From positions 4,526,001-4,590,000 of the forward strand of contig NZ_CP043046.1 of NCBI RefSeq assembly GCF_008119665.1: DNA of 64,000 nt, given 5' to 3'. Shown here one piece after another: positions 1 to 7,885 of this stretch (positions within the stretch are counted from its first letter, which is position 1; the number at the start of each line of letters is the position of its first letter). The notes beneath the pieces were generated by a model. That model made no database searches. It had not been told where the DNA came from and saw nothing but the letters and a program-made list of their open reading frames with translations. Source of the DNA: Pigmentiphaga aceris (GTDB lineage: Bacteria > Pseudomonadota > Gammaproteobacteria > Burkholderiales > Burkholderiaceae_B). The translations under genes were made by a program, and so were the position numbers.

Positions 1-227
1 AGCCGCCTGACCGAGGCCAGGTTCTCACGCCGGCGCAGCAGCTCATGTCCTTCGATCACCCTGGGTGCAGGTGGCCGTGCCGGATCAAGCTGCCGGGCAA
101 CGCAGCGCGCCCAGCTGTCGAGCACATCGGGCGATGCGGGGCTTGACGCAAACCCAGTCGGACATGCCTGACCGTTCGCGCGCGTAGCCGGTGTCTGGGC
201 GAACGAACGCGCGGTAGGGGGTGCCAT
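1..227 (-). CDS. Sigma-54-dependent (AcoR-type) transcriptional activator, N-terminal part only
   Basis: The reading frame starts at an ATG at 227 and stays open to the window edge, giving 75 residues of a longer protein. A GAGGAG ribosome binding site lies about 6 bases upstream. Residues about 33-75 (SPDVLDSWARCVARQLDP, then ELLRRRE) match the start of AcoR/Fis-family enhancer-binding proteins, in which a GAF-type sensor precedes an AAA+ sigma-54 activation domain and a Fis-type helix-turn-helix. Those later domains lie outside the window. The first 30 residues are Ala/Thr/Pro-rich and look unstructured. The gene is divergent from the PQQ dehydrogenase at 549, whose upstream region carries a textbook sigma-54 promoter and a dyad, so this protein is the obvious candidate activator. 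The family call rests on a short segment. Confidence 0.72.
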   Translation of the reverse strand, partial: MAPPTARSFAQTPATRANGQACPTGFASSPASPDVLDSWARCVARQLDPARPPAPRVIEGHELLRRRENLASVRR

Positions 228-383
228 GCTGCTCTCCTCGCGAGTGCGGTGACCGCACCCGTCGCATTTCTTATTTTTGTGCGGCGTTTCACTGGGTGTT
301 AATCACCGCCTGCTCAGCCAAGGTAGCAGGCAGCCCTGGCGTCGGCAACTGCACAGAAACTGGACAGTGCACCGCCTGCTTGA

Positions 384-407
384 GCTGGAAATGAACGATT
401 TCCCAGC
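384..407. promoter_or_regulatory. Dyad, candidate enhancer site for the sigma-54 activator
   Basis: The arms are GCTGGAAAT and ATTTCCCAGC around a 5-base centre, differing by one inserted G. It lies about 85-105 bases upstream of the transcription start predicted from the -24/-12 promoter, the usual distance for a sigma-54 upstream activator sequence. The assignment to the neighbouring activator is inference. Confidence 0.5.
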
Positions 408-463
408 GCAGACCGGCTTGGTTGCCCAGGCAATCGCGTGATCGTATTCGGGTAAGTCCCGGA

Positions 464-480
464 TGGCACAGGCGTTGCAT
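464..480 (+). promoter_or_regulatory. Sigma-54 (-24/-12) promoter
   Basis: The sequence TGGCACAGGCGTTGCAT has the invariant GG and GC exactly 10 bases apart and matches the TGGCAC-N5-TTGCA consensus at every conserved position. It would start transcription near 490 and give a leader of about 60 bases before the ATG at 549. Confidence 0.8.
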
Positions 481-548
481 CGATCGCATCGCCGGTCACG
501 CGGTCACTGCCGGCCACACCGACATCACAACATCACGGGGACATCAGC

Positions 549-1826
549 ATGCTTCACGGAATCACCAGGCATCTTGGCGCGGGCGTGGCCGCCACGCTTC
601 TCATTGCAGCCGCCCTTCCGGTTGCCGCACAGCAGCAAAATATCGAAAAGCTCAAGCAGATGAAAGTGTCGGGCACCGACCCGAACATCCCCACGGTGGC
701 CCAGGACGGCAAGGACGCCGCCCAACTGCGCGAGAACCTGAAGCGCATCAAAATGCCGCCAGGGTTCAAGATCGACCTGTATGCCGTGGTGCCGGACGCG
801 CGTTCGATTGCCGTGGCTCCTTCAACCAATATGCTGTTCGTCGGCACACGCAAGACCAAGGTCTGGGCCGTCACCAACCGCACGGGCGGGGCCACCGCAA
901 CCGAGGTCAAAGAGTTCGCGCCCTCGCTCAAGTTCCGCAATCCGAATGCGGTGTGCTGGACCCGTGACGGCTTCCTGATCGTGGTGGAAAGCAACCGCGT
1001 CTATACCTTCCCGGCAGCCGAATTCTTCTACGAAGGCGCAGACGTCGCGGTCGGTGAAGTGGTGGCCCAAGGCGCGCTGATTCCGCCAGAAGAAGAATCC
1101 TTCAACCACAGTGGACGCGTCTGCCGCATCGGCCCCGACAACAAGCTCTACATCACGCTTGGCCAACCCTTCAATGTGCAGCCGCGTGAAAAGCTCGAGC
1201 TGTATACCAAGACCGGCATTGGCGGCATCGTTCGCATGAACCAGGATGGCACCGGCCGCGAAGTCTTCGCCACCGGCATCCGCAATTCCGTGGGCATGGA
1301 CTTCAACCCCAAAGACAAGACACTCTGGTTCACCGACAACCAGACCGATGGCATGGGTGACGACATCCCACTGGGCGAAATCAACCGCGCCACTCAGGCG
1401 GGCCAGTTCTTCGGCTACCCCTACATCGTGGCCGACACCCGCATCACCGAGAACGGCTACGACAAGGACACGATCCCCGCTGATGCGGTCAACCCGCAGG
1501 TCAAGACCGACGCCCACGCCGCCGACCTGGGCATGGCCTTCTATGTCGGCAAGCAATTCCCCGCCGCATATCAGAACGGCTTCTTCTCGGCGCAGCACGG
1601 CTCGTGGAACCGCACCAAACCCATCGGTGCACGGGTGCTGTTCACGTCTCTGAAAGCCGATGGCACTGCCGACAAGACCGAGGTGTTTGCCGAAGGCTGG
1701 CTTGATGATGAAACCGGCATCTATCGCGGACGCCCGGTCGACGTGGCCATTGCCAAGGACGGCTCGCTGCTGGTCTCGGACGACTATGCGGGTGCGATCT
1801 ATCGCATCACCTACAGCGGCCAATAA
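549..1826 (+). CDS. PQQ-dependent sugar (sorbosone-type) dehydrogenase, secreted
   Basis: A 425-residue protein with a Sec signal peptide (about residues 1-27, ending ALPVAAQ). The mature part is a six-bladed beta-propeller of the soluble aldose-sugar/L-sorbosone dehydrogenase family; diagnostic stretches are SFNHSGRVCRIGPDNKLY (about 184), TGIRNSVGMDFNP (about 240) and the QHGSWNRT motif (about 350) that lines the PQQ site. It should oxidise a sugar or aldehyde in the periplasm and pass electrons to a cytochrome c. The cytochrome gene follows after 9 bases, so the two form an operon. The start at 549 fits the signal peptide and a weak GGGGA upstream. Expression is probably sigma-54-dependent. 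The true substrate cannot be read from the sequence. Confidence 0.85.
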   Translation: MLHGITRHLGAGVAATLLIAAALPVAAQQQNIEKLKQMKVSGTDPNIPTVAQDGKDAAQLRENLKRIKMPPGFKIDLYAVVPDARSIAVAPSTNMLFVGTRKTKVWAVTNRTGGATATEVKEFAPSLKFRNPNAVCWTRDGFLIVVESNRVYTFPAAEFFYEGADVAVGEVVAQGALIPPEEESFNHSGRVCRIGPDNKLYITLGQPFNVQPREKLELYTKTGIGGIVRMNQDGTGREVFATGIRNSVGMDFNPKDKTLWFTDNQTDGMGDDIPLGEINRATQAGQFFGYPYIVADTRITENGYDKDTIPADAVNPQVKTDAHAADLGMAFYVGKQFPAAYQNGFFSAQHGSWNRTKPIGARVLFTSLKADGTADKTEVFAEGWLDDETGIYRGRPVDVAIAKDGSLLVSDDYAGAIYRITYSGQ

Positions 1827-1835
1827 GGACAGGCG

Positions 1836-2156
1836 ATGCGACAGCGACGTTTTCTGATCGCGCTGACGCTCGCCGCCTGTGCGACATCACCGGCCTTCGC
1901 GGGTGATGTCGTGCTCGGCAAGCAGAAAGCCATTTCGTGTGCTGCCTGTCACGGACAACAAGGTCTGTCGACCGTGCCCGATGCGCCCAACCTGGCAGGC
2001 CAACCAGAGCTTTACGTGGTTACGCAGTTGAAGGCCTACCGAAGCGGTACACGTCGACACGAGGTCATGAACCTGATGGCCAAGCCGCTGACCGATGACG
2101 ATATCGACAACCTGGCAGCATGGTTCGGGTCGCTGAAGATTCAGGTGGTGCAGTGA
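1836..2156 (+). CDS. Small periplasmic class I cytochrome c
   Basis: A 106-residue protein with a signal peptide ending near ATSPAFAG (residue 23) and one haem-binding CAACH motif at residues 35-39. Methionines in HEVMNLMAKPL (about residues 75-85) can supply the sixth haem ligand. Length and layout are those of cytochrome c553-like electron carriers. It begins 9 bases after the PQQ dehydrogenase stop with an AAGGACAGG ribosome binding site, so it is probably the direct electron acceptor of that enzyme. A strong bidirectional terminator follows. Confidence 0.87.
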   Translation: MRQRRFLIALTLAACATSPAFAGDVVLGKQKAISCAACHGQQGLSTVPDAPNLAGQPELYVVTQLKAYRSGTRRHEVMNLMAKPLTDDDIDNLAAWFGSLKIQVVQ

Positions 2157-2197
2157 ACGTGTGGTGAGTGCAACGCAAGCCAACATGCAACCCAGAT

Positions 2198-2244
2198 AAA
2201 AAAACCGCCCCTGACGAGCGCTCGACAGGGGCGGTTTCTTTTTT
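2198..2244. terminator. Bidirectional rho-independent terminator
   Basis: A 12-bp perfect stem (AAACCGCCCCTG at 2202-2213 with its complement at 2226-2237) encloses a self-complementary CGAGCGCTCG centre. It is flanked by an A-run on the left and a T-run on the right, so it can stop both the cytochrome transcript and the convergent PQQ dehydrogenase transcript. Confidence 0.9.
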
Positions 2245-2275
2245 CTGGCTTTGCTTGTGCTTACGTCAGCGCCAC

Positions 2276-4741
2276 TTACTTCGCCTCTGGCAATGCCCAG
2301 GCAATGATGCTGTCGCCCCGTTTGGTCGGGATGCGATCATGGCCGCCGACCACCATCACGATGTACTGGCGTCCACCGCTCATGTAGCTCATCGGCGCGG
2401 CTTGCGCGCCAGCCGGCAGGCGGGTTTCAAACAACATCTCGCCAGTCTCGCTGTTGAATACACGCATGAATTGGTCAAGCGCTGCGCCGATGATGGTCAC
2501 CCCACCACCAGTGATCAAACCACCACTGGCGCTGGGCGTACCGACCTCGAACTTGGTGCGGGTGGGGATGCCCATCGGGCCGCTGTCGTAACCAGTACCG
2601 AAGGGGCGGCTCCACATCACTTCCGTGGTGCGCAGATCAATACCCGAGATGAAGCCCCAGGGCGGCGCGATGCACGGCTGATTGAACACCGACATCCACG
2701 GCCCCTTGGTGGCACCGTAGGGCTGGCCCACCTGCACGCGATAGCCCTTGCTGTTGCCCGGCGCTTCTTGGAAAGACTTGGCACCCAAGGCGTCGAGTTC
2801 AGCGCGCGGTACCAGGCTCTGCATGTAGGGCAGACGCTGGGTGTTCATGATCAGCAGGCCGCGCTGCGGATCGACCATCACACCACCCCAATTGGAGGCA
2901 CCGTGGTGACCAGGGAAGATCACGCTGTTCTGGTTGACCACTGGCGGCGTGAAGATGCCGTCGTAACGCGCCTGCACAAACTCCGTGCGGCAAATCATCT
3001 GATCAAAGGGCGTCAGGCCCCACGCGTTGGCTTCCGTCAGGACTTCGAATTCCTTGCTCGGGCGACCGGCGGTATTGGGCATCTGCAGCGACAGCGGCTG
3101 CGTCGGTGCCGTGTAATCGCCCGGTGCGGTGCCCTGGGGCACGGCGACTTCGGTTACCGGCAGGACCGGCTCGCCGGTCTTGCGGTCGAGCACATAGATC
3201 TGACCCGACTTGGTCGCCTGGATCACCGACGGACGCGGCCCGTTGGGCGACGGGAAGTCCACCAGCGCAGGGGTCGGGCTCAGGTCGTAGTCCCACAGGT
3301 CGTGGTGGACGGTCTGGAAGTGCCAGCGCACGTCGCCAGTGGCGGCGTCGATGGCAACCAGTGCAGAGCTGTACTGCTCTTCCAGCTTGCGGCGGGTGCC
3401 GCCGTAGAAGTCGCCCGCCGAGTTGCCGGTGGTGACGTAGACCAGACCGAGTTCGTCATCGGCGGACAGTGGTGCCCACGAATTGGGCGTACTGTCGGTG
3501 TAGAACTCGCCGGGCGCGGGTTGCGTCTTCACCCCCGGACGTTCCATGTCCCATGCCCAGCGGAAAGCACCGGTGCGGGCGTCGAAGCCACGCACCACAC
3601 CCGACGGTGCCGGACGCACATCCGAGTCGATCACTTGCTGGCCCGTGATGATGGTGCCACGAACGATGGTCGGTGCCGAAGTGATGGCGGTCGATCCAGG
3701 GCGGAAGTTGCCCAGGCCGCCTTTCAGATCGACAAAACCGGCCACGCCGAAGTCTTCGCACGACTTGCCAGTCTTGGCATCGACAGCGCCCAGACGCATG
3801 TCGGTGGTGCCCCAGATGATGCGCTGTGCGCACATCTGGCCGGCAGTGGCACCGGGCACTTCGTAGTACGACACGCCACGGCAATTGGCACCGCCACCAG
3901 CCAGGTAGACCGGGTCGACCTTGGAGTCGAAGCGCCAGTTTTCCTTGCCACTGCGCGCATCAACGGACACGATGATCTGCTTGGGCGTGCAGGTATAAAG
4001 CGAGTCACCAATCTTCAACGGCGTAGAGGCGTTGATATACGAGATTTTCTCGCCCGGCTTCTTGACGTCACCGTGGTGATATTCCCAGACCTTTTCAAGC
4101 TTGCCAGCGTTGGCGGGCGTGACTTGTGCCGCAGCCGAGAAATGATTGCCCAGGTTCGACCCAGCGTAGGACGTCCAGTTGGTGTCGTCGTGGCTGGCCG
4201 CGACGTTGCCATCGGGCGAGACCACGGTAGACCGACTGAATGTGTCTTTGGGGCGCGCCGATACCAACTCCGGCTTGGCGAGATGAACGGTGTTCGGGAA
4301 GAACAGCGGCACCAGGATCAACCCCGCCATGACACCGGGCAAGCCAAGGGTGATGCCGAAGTAACTGGCGATGCCAACCCCGGCGAAGCGACGGCGTACC
4401 ACCGGCCAGAACAGCGCCAGCAGGCCACCGACGATGGCCAGCCAGCCCAGGCGCGGGATGTACGCCCAGCCGTTGTAGCCGGACTCCCAGATGGCCCACA
4501 GAATGGTCACCAATGAGGCCGCACCGAACAGCCACAAACCGGCACGGCGGGCCTTGATGAACAGAACGCCGGACACGATAAGTGCCAGACCCATTGCCAC
4601 GTAATACGGCGAGCCACCCGCCACCAGGAGCTTGCCGCCCCAGAATGCCAAGGCGGCACCCAGTATCACTATCAGCCCTGCGTAGAGCGCAAAAAGCCAT
4701 CCCCCCACCCGTGATGGAGGGTGCTGTTTTTCAGAAGTCAT
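2276..4741 (-). CDS. Membrane-bound PQQ-dependent dehydrogenase, glucose/quinate/shikimate family
   Basis: An 821-residue quinoprotein with about five transmembrane helices in residues 12-145 followed by a large periplasmic eight-bladed propeller beginning at WTSYAGSN (about 190). Stretches such as NCRGVSYYEVP, SAPTIVRG, GVVRGFDARTGAFRWAWD and GGLITGGGVTIIGA are hallmarks of the Gcd/QuiA family. It oxidises glucose or a related polyol or quinate at the membrane face and feeds ubiquinone directly. The ATG at 4741 is preferred over the longer frame because the upstream 33 residues have no membrane or signal character and the family starts just before the first helix. A LysR gene is divergent. 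Sequence alone does not separate glucose from quinate/shikimate as substrate, so no symbol is given. Confidence 0.88.
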   Translation of the reverse strand: MTSEKQHPPSRVGGWLFALYAGLIVILGAALAFWGGKLLVAGGSPYYVAMGLALIVSGVLFIKARRAGLWLFGAASLVTILWAIWESGYNGWAYIPRLGWLAIVGGLLALFWPVVRRRFAGVGIASYFGITLGLPGVMAGLILVPLFFPNTVHLAKPELVSARPKDTFSRSTVVSPDGNVAASHDDTNWTSYAGSNLGNHFSAAAQVTPANAGKLEKVWEYHHGDVKKPGEKISYINASTPLKIGDSLYTCTPKQIIVSVDARSGKENWRFDSKVDPVYLAGGGANCRGVSYYEVPGATAGQMCAQRIIWGTTDMRLGAVDAKTGKSCEDFGVAGFVDLKGGLGNFRPGSTAITSAPTIVRGTIITGQQVIDSDVRPAPSGVVRGFDARTGAFRWAWDMERPGVKTQPAPGEFYTDSTPNSWAPLSADDELGLVYVTTGNSAGDFYGGTRRKLEEQYSSALVAIDAATGDVRWHFQTVHHDLWDYDLSPTPALVDFPSPNGPRPSVIQATKSGQIYVLDRKTGEPVLPVTEVAVPQGTAPGDYTAPTQPLSLQMPNTAGRPSKEFEVLTEANAWGLTPFDQMICRTEFVQARYDGIFTPPVVNQNSVIFPGHHGASNWGGVMVDPQRGLLIMNTQRLPYMQSLVPRAELDALGAKSFQEAPGNSKGYRVQVGQPYGATKGPWMSVFNQPCIAPPWGFISGIDLRTTEVMWSRPFGTGYDSGPMGIPTRTKFEVGTPSASGGLITGGGVTIIGAALDQFMRVFNSETGEMLFETRLPAGAQAAPMSYMSGGRQYIVMVVGGHDRIPTKRGDSIIAWALPEAK

Positions 4742-4976
4742 CGATGTTTTTCCAGATCTCGTAGCGGACGTGCAAAACCCAAGTCTTATATATGACTGGG
4801 CGTGCCGGCATTTTTCCACAGGCACTCTGACGAATAACAAGACTGTGCGAAACCGGCGTGCTTATTGGAGATGGAGTCCATCTCGCTTAGGCAGGCATTA
4901 CCCAAGCAGATAATCGGCATCACGATCCACACACGCAAAAAATCTCTAAATCCAGATACTCGGGTGATAATCCTGC

Positions 4977-5903
4977 ATGTCCTGGAAAACCGATCCCGTC
5001 ACGCTGCGTTATTTTGTTGCCGTCTGCGAAGAAGGTGCGATCGCCCACGCCGCCGAACGCGAATTCATCGCGGCGTCGGCCATCAGCAAACGTATTGCGG
5101 AAATGGAGGCCGACATCGGCACGCCCCTGCTGTTGCGCAGCCAGCGTGGCGTGGTGCCCACCGTGGCTGGCAAAGCCTTGCTGCGCCATGCGCGCCACGT
5201 GCTGCAAGGCATCGACCACATGCATGCCGAGATGCGGGAACACGGTCAAGGAGCGCGCGGCGTGGTCAGGGTATTGGCGAATATCTCGTCAATAGCCGGA
5301 AGCCTGCCTGACACACTGACGGCCTTTTTGCTTGCGCATCCGAAGATCCGCGTGGAAGTCGATGCGCCGGTCAGTGCAGAGATCGTGCGCGGCGTCGCGG
5401 AAGGTGAAGCTGACATCGGCATCTGCCGCGACGTGGTCGATACATCAGGCCTGGAGGTCTTCCCGCATCACCCTGACCACCTGATGCTGGCGGTGCTCCG
5501 CACCCACCCGCTGGCGTCGCAGACACAGGTCGATTTTGTCGACACGCTGCGCTACGAACAGATCGGCGTAAACACGAATTCGCCGATTACCGCCATGCAG
5601 GTACGCATGGCAGCAAACCTGGGCCACGAACTGCAATTCCGGCTGCGTGTGGCAACCATCGATGCGGCACTGCGCGCGGTCAAGGGTGGCCTGGGGCTTG
5701 TCTTGCTGCCGCGCGAAACCTTGCGGCACTACGGCGGCATCGAAGATCTGCGCATCATCGCCTTGCGCGACGAATGGACCCGTCGGCATCTGCTGCTGTG
5801 CGTGCGCCGGGTCAACGACCTGAGCCCGGCTGCGCGCTTGCTGTTCGATGCATTACGGGCAAGCGCAGCCCAGGACGAACCCGAGCTTGGCACGCAGGGA
5901 TAG
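4977..5903 (+). CDS. LysR-family transcriptional regulator
   Basis: A 308-residue protein with the N-terminal winged helix-turn-helix (about residues 8-66, LRYFVAVCEEGAIAHAAERE then SAISKRIAEMEADIGTPLLLR) and a C-terminal substrate-binding-type effector domain (about 90-295). The 235-base region shared with the divergent PQQ dehydrogenase suggests that gene as a target, and autoregulation is usual for the family. It converges on the M20 peptidase gene with only 3 bases between stops. The effector is unknown. Confidence 0.9.
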   Translation: MSWKTDPVTLRYFVAVCEEGAIAHAAEREFIAASAISKRIAEMEADIGTPLLLRSQRGVVPTVAGKALLRHARHVLQGIDHMHAEMREHGQGARGVVRVLANISSIAGSLPDTLTAFLLAHPKIRVEVDAPVSAEIVRGVAEGEADIGICRDVVDTSGLEVFPHHPDHLMLAVLRTHPLASQTQVDFVDTLRYEQIGVNTNSPITAMQVRMAANLGHELQFRLRVATIDAALRAVKGGLGLVLLPRETLRHYGGIEDLRIIALRDEWTRRHLLLCVRRVNDLSPAARLLFDALRASAAQDEPELGTQG

Positions 5904-5906
5904 GCG

Positions 5907-7034
5907 TCAAGCCAGACACCAATCCCTGATGATGCGTCCGTAGATATCCTTCGACGCCAGCAACAGATCCACACGGCAATATTCGTCCGTCTGATGTGCC
6001 ATGTGCGCCTCACCCGGCCCCAGAATCACCGTTGGCGGATATCCCAACGCGCTGCGCAAAATCGCCGCATCGGTGAAATACGCTTCGGACCCCGCCGTCT
6101 CGCCGTCGATGCACATCTCGCACAGATAACGAATCCAGGGATCGTCCTTGTTGGTGTAGACCGCCGGTAGATCAAGCAACACTTCCAGACTGATGTCCGG
6201 CCCCAGCGCCGCGCGCAGTTGCTCGACAATTTGCTGGTGATCCTGTCCGGGCACACTGCGGATATCGATGGTGAAAGACGCCGCATCAGGCACTGAATTG
6301 ACGTTGATGCCACCGATGATCGTGCCGACATTGAGTGTTGGCTTGCCCATGATGTCGTGCGGCGCAATGCCGAAGTCGAAATTCTCCATCGCCTGAAGCG
6401 CGGGCAACAGCTTGTAGATGGCGTTCTCACCATGCTGGGGCATCGATCCGTGTGCCGTCACACCTTTGCTGCTGGCACGCAGCCAGAACGCCCCCTTGTG
6501 TCCGGCCAGCGGACGGTTTGAGGTCGGCTCGGCCACCACCAATGCACCGGCCTGCCCGAGCATGGCGGCGATATCGGGCTGACGCACCAAGTGCGCCGCC
6601 CCTTCGCAGCCCGTTTCTTCGCCTGCGGTGATGATCAGGATGAGTCCTGCGGAGCTTTTCAATTCCTCGGCCAGTTCAATCGCAGCAGAGGTAAAAGCAG
6701 CTACCCCTGCTTTCATGTCGGTGGTGCCACGGCCGTACAGCTTGCCGTCCACAATGTCGCCGCCGAACGGCGCTTGCGTCCAAGGCTTGCTGCCCAGTGG
6801 AACCACATCGACATGTCCGGTGAAGACGAGCGGCAGTTTGTCCGGGCTGCTGCCGATACGCGCCACCAGGCTGGTCCGATGCGGCGCGAAGTCCACCAGC
6901 TTGCATTCGAAGCCCGATGCCGTCAGCAAGGCGGCCAGGTGATGCGTGCACTGATCTTCGTTGCCTGGAAGATTGATCGTGTCCATGCGCACCAGCGCCT
7001 GGGTCAATGCGATCGGGTCACAAGCAAATTGCAT
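5907..7034 (-). CDS. M20-family deacylase (ArgE/DapE-like)
   Basis: A 375-residue dinuclear-zinc amidohydrolase. It carries the metal-site motifs TGHVDVVP (His and Asp, about 72-79) and GRGTTDMK (about 100-107), the catalytic EETGCEG (about 137-143), the Asp/Glu ligand in VVAEPT, and the C-terminal metal His in GPGEAHMAHQTDE. The dimerisation domain (KGAFWLRASSKGVTAHGSMPQHGENA) sits in the middle. Such enzymes remove acetyl or succinyl groups from N-acyl amino acids, as in arginine or lysine synthesis, but many paralogues are catabolic and this one stands alone rather than among arg or dap genes. A GAGG ribosome binding site precedes the ATG. Confidence 0.82.
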   Translation of the reverse strand: MQFACDPIALTQALVRMDTINLPGNEDQCTHHLAALLTASGFECKLVDFAPHRTSLVARIGSSPDKLPLVFTGHVDVVPLGSKPWTQAPFGGDIVDGKLYGRGTTDMKAGVAAFTSAAIELAEELKSSAGLILIITAGEETGCEGAAHLVRQPDIAAMLGQAGALVVAEPTSNRPLAGHKGAFWLRASSKGVTAHGSMPQHGENAIYKLLPALQAMENFDFGIAPHDIMGKPTLNVGTIIGGINVNSVPDAASFTIDIRSVPGQDHQQIVEQLRAALGPDISLEVLLDLPAVYTNKDDPWIRYLCEMCIDGETAGSEAYFTDAAILRSALGYPPTVILGPGEAHMAHQTDEYCRVDLLLASKDIYGRIIRDWCLA

Positions 7035-7317
7035 GGCAGCCTCAGCGGTAGAAATCGGGAATCTTCCGACACTTTATATCGGCGCATTCAGACGCATCGT
7101 GTCGCTTGGCGACCATCGGTCAAATGGACACAAACCACTGTCTGCAGGCCTTGAACACTTGTTCGATATTGTCTCGTTCGGCAACAAATCCCCAGTGCTG
7201 ACAGGCCACCGCTGAATGCTTGGGCTACAGTCTCGAAGCCCCCGATCGGCCCGTGGGCGCATGCTTTTTGCATCGCGCGCACACCGATGACCGTCAACAA
7301 AAACAAGGACAGAACCC

Positions 7318-7875
7318 GTGTCTATCTCCGCCTGGATTGCCATTGCAGTCGTCGCAGTCGTGCTGGTCTATGCGATCAAGATCTATAACCAGCTGGTTCG
7401 CAATCGCAATATGACCAAGGAGGGCTGGAGCGGCATCGACGTGCAATTACGTCGTCGCTACGACCTGATTCCCAATCTGCTGGAAACGGTCAAGGGATAC
7501 GCCTCGCACGAGAAAGGCGTCTTCGAGGAAGTCACCAAGCTGCGTGCGGCCGGCATGAATGCGGGATCGATCACCGATCAGGTGCAGGCAGAAAAAGCAC
7601 TGACCGGCGCGCTGGGTCGCTTGTTTGCCGTGGCCGAGGCCTACCCTGACCTGAAGGCAGACGCCAATTTCCGCAGCCTGCAGGAAGAACTGTCGGAAAT
7701 CGAAGACCACCTGCAGATGGCCCGCCGTTATTACAACGGCACCGCACGCGAACTCAATATCCTGGTCGAATCTTTTCCCAGTGTGCTGGTTGCGAAGTCC
7801 TTCGGTTTCAAGACCGAGCCCTATTACGAGATTGGCGACCCCGCCGCCGCAGCCGTCCCGAAAGTTGCTTTCTAA
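7318..7875 (+). CDS. LemA-family membrane protein
   Basis: A 185-residue protein with one N-terminal transmembrane helix (about residues 4-22) followed by the all-helical LemA domain. The family signature runs from NMTKEGWSGIDVQLRRRYDL through IPNLLETVKGY to ARRYYNGTARELN. The start is GTG at 7318, preceded by AAGGACAG; no ATG in frame gives the complete helix. It lies 10 bases before the DUF2207 gene, a pairing repeated in many Gram-negatives, where both proteins are thought to act at the envelope. The molecular function of LemA is not established. Confidence 0.9.
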   Translation: MSISAWIAIAVVAVVLVYAIKIYNQLVRNRNMTKEGWSGIDVQLRRRYDLIPNLLETVKGYASHEKGVFEEVTKLRAAGMNAGSITDQVQAEKALTGALGRLFAVAEAYPDLKADANFRSLQEELSEIEDHLQMARRYYNGTARELNILVESFPSVLVAKSFGFKTEPYYEIGDPAAAAVPKVAF

Positions 7876-7885
7876 GGAGAGCAGC

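Larger units (their letters stand above)
228..548. promoter_or_regulatory. Divergent control region between activator gene and PQQ dehydrogenase
   Basis: These 321 bases hold no convincing gene. They contain, left to right, the ribosome binding site of the minus-strand activator gene, an inverted repeat GCCTGCT/AGCAGGC (308-314 and 325-331), a repeated CACCGCCTGCT block (about 304-314 and 370-380), a longer dyad (384-407) and a -24/-12 promoter (464-480). Short frames in either direction lack ribosome binding sites and have no recognisable product. Confidence 0.6.

Noticed and set aside
360..376. Alternative -24/-12-like sequence CTGGACAGTGCACCGCCT
   Set aside because: GG and GC have the right spacing but the -12 part is CCGC; the site at 464-480 is far better and closer to the gene.
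2168..4516. Long plus-strand frame (782 codons) opposite the PQQ dehydrogenase
   Set aside because: It is the antisense shadow of a clear gene. It has a His/Arg-rich composition with no domain, and GC-rich codon bias creates such frames.
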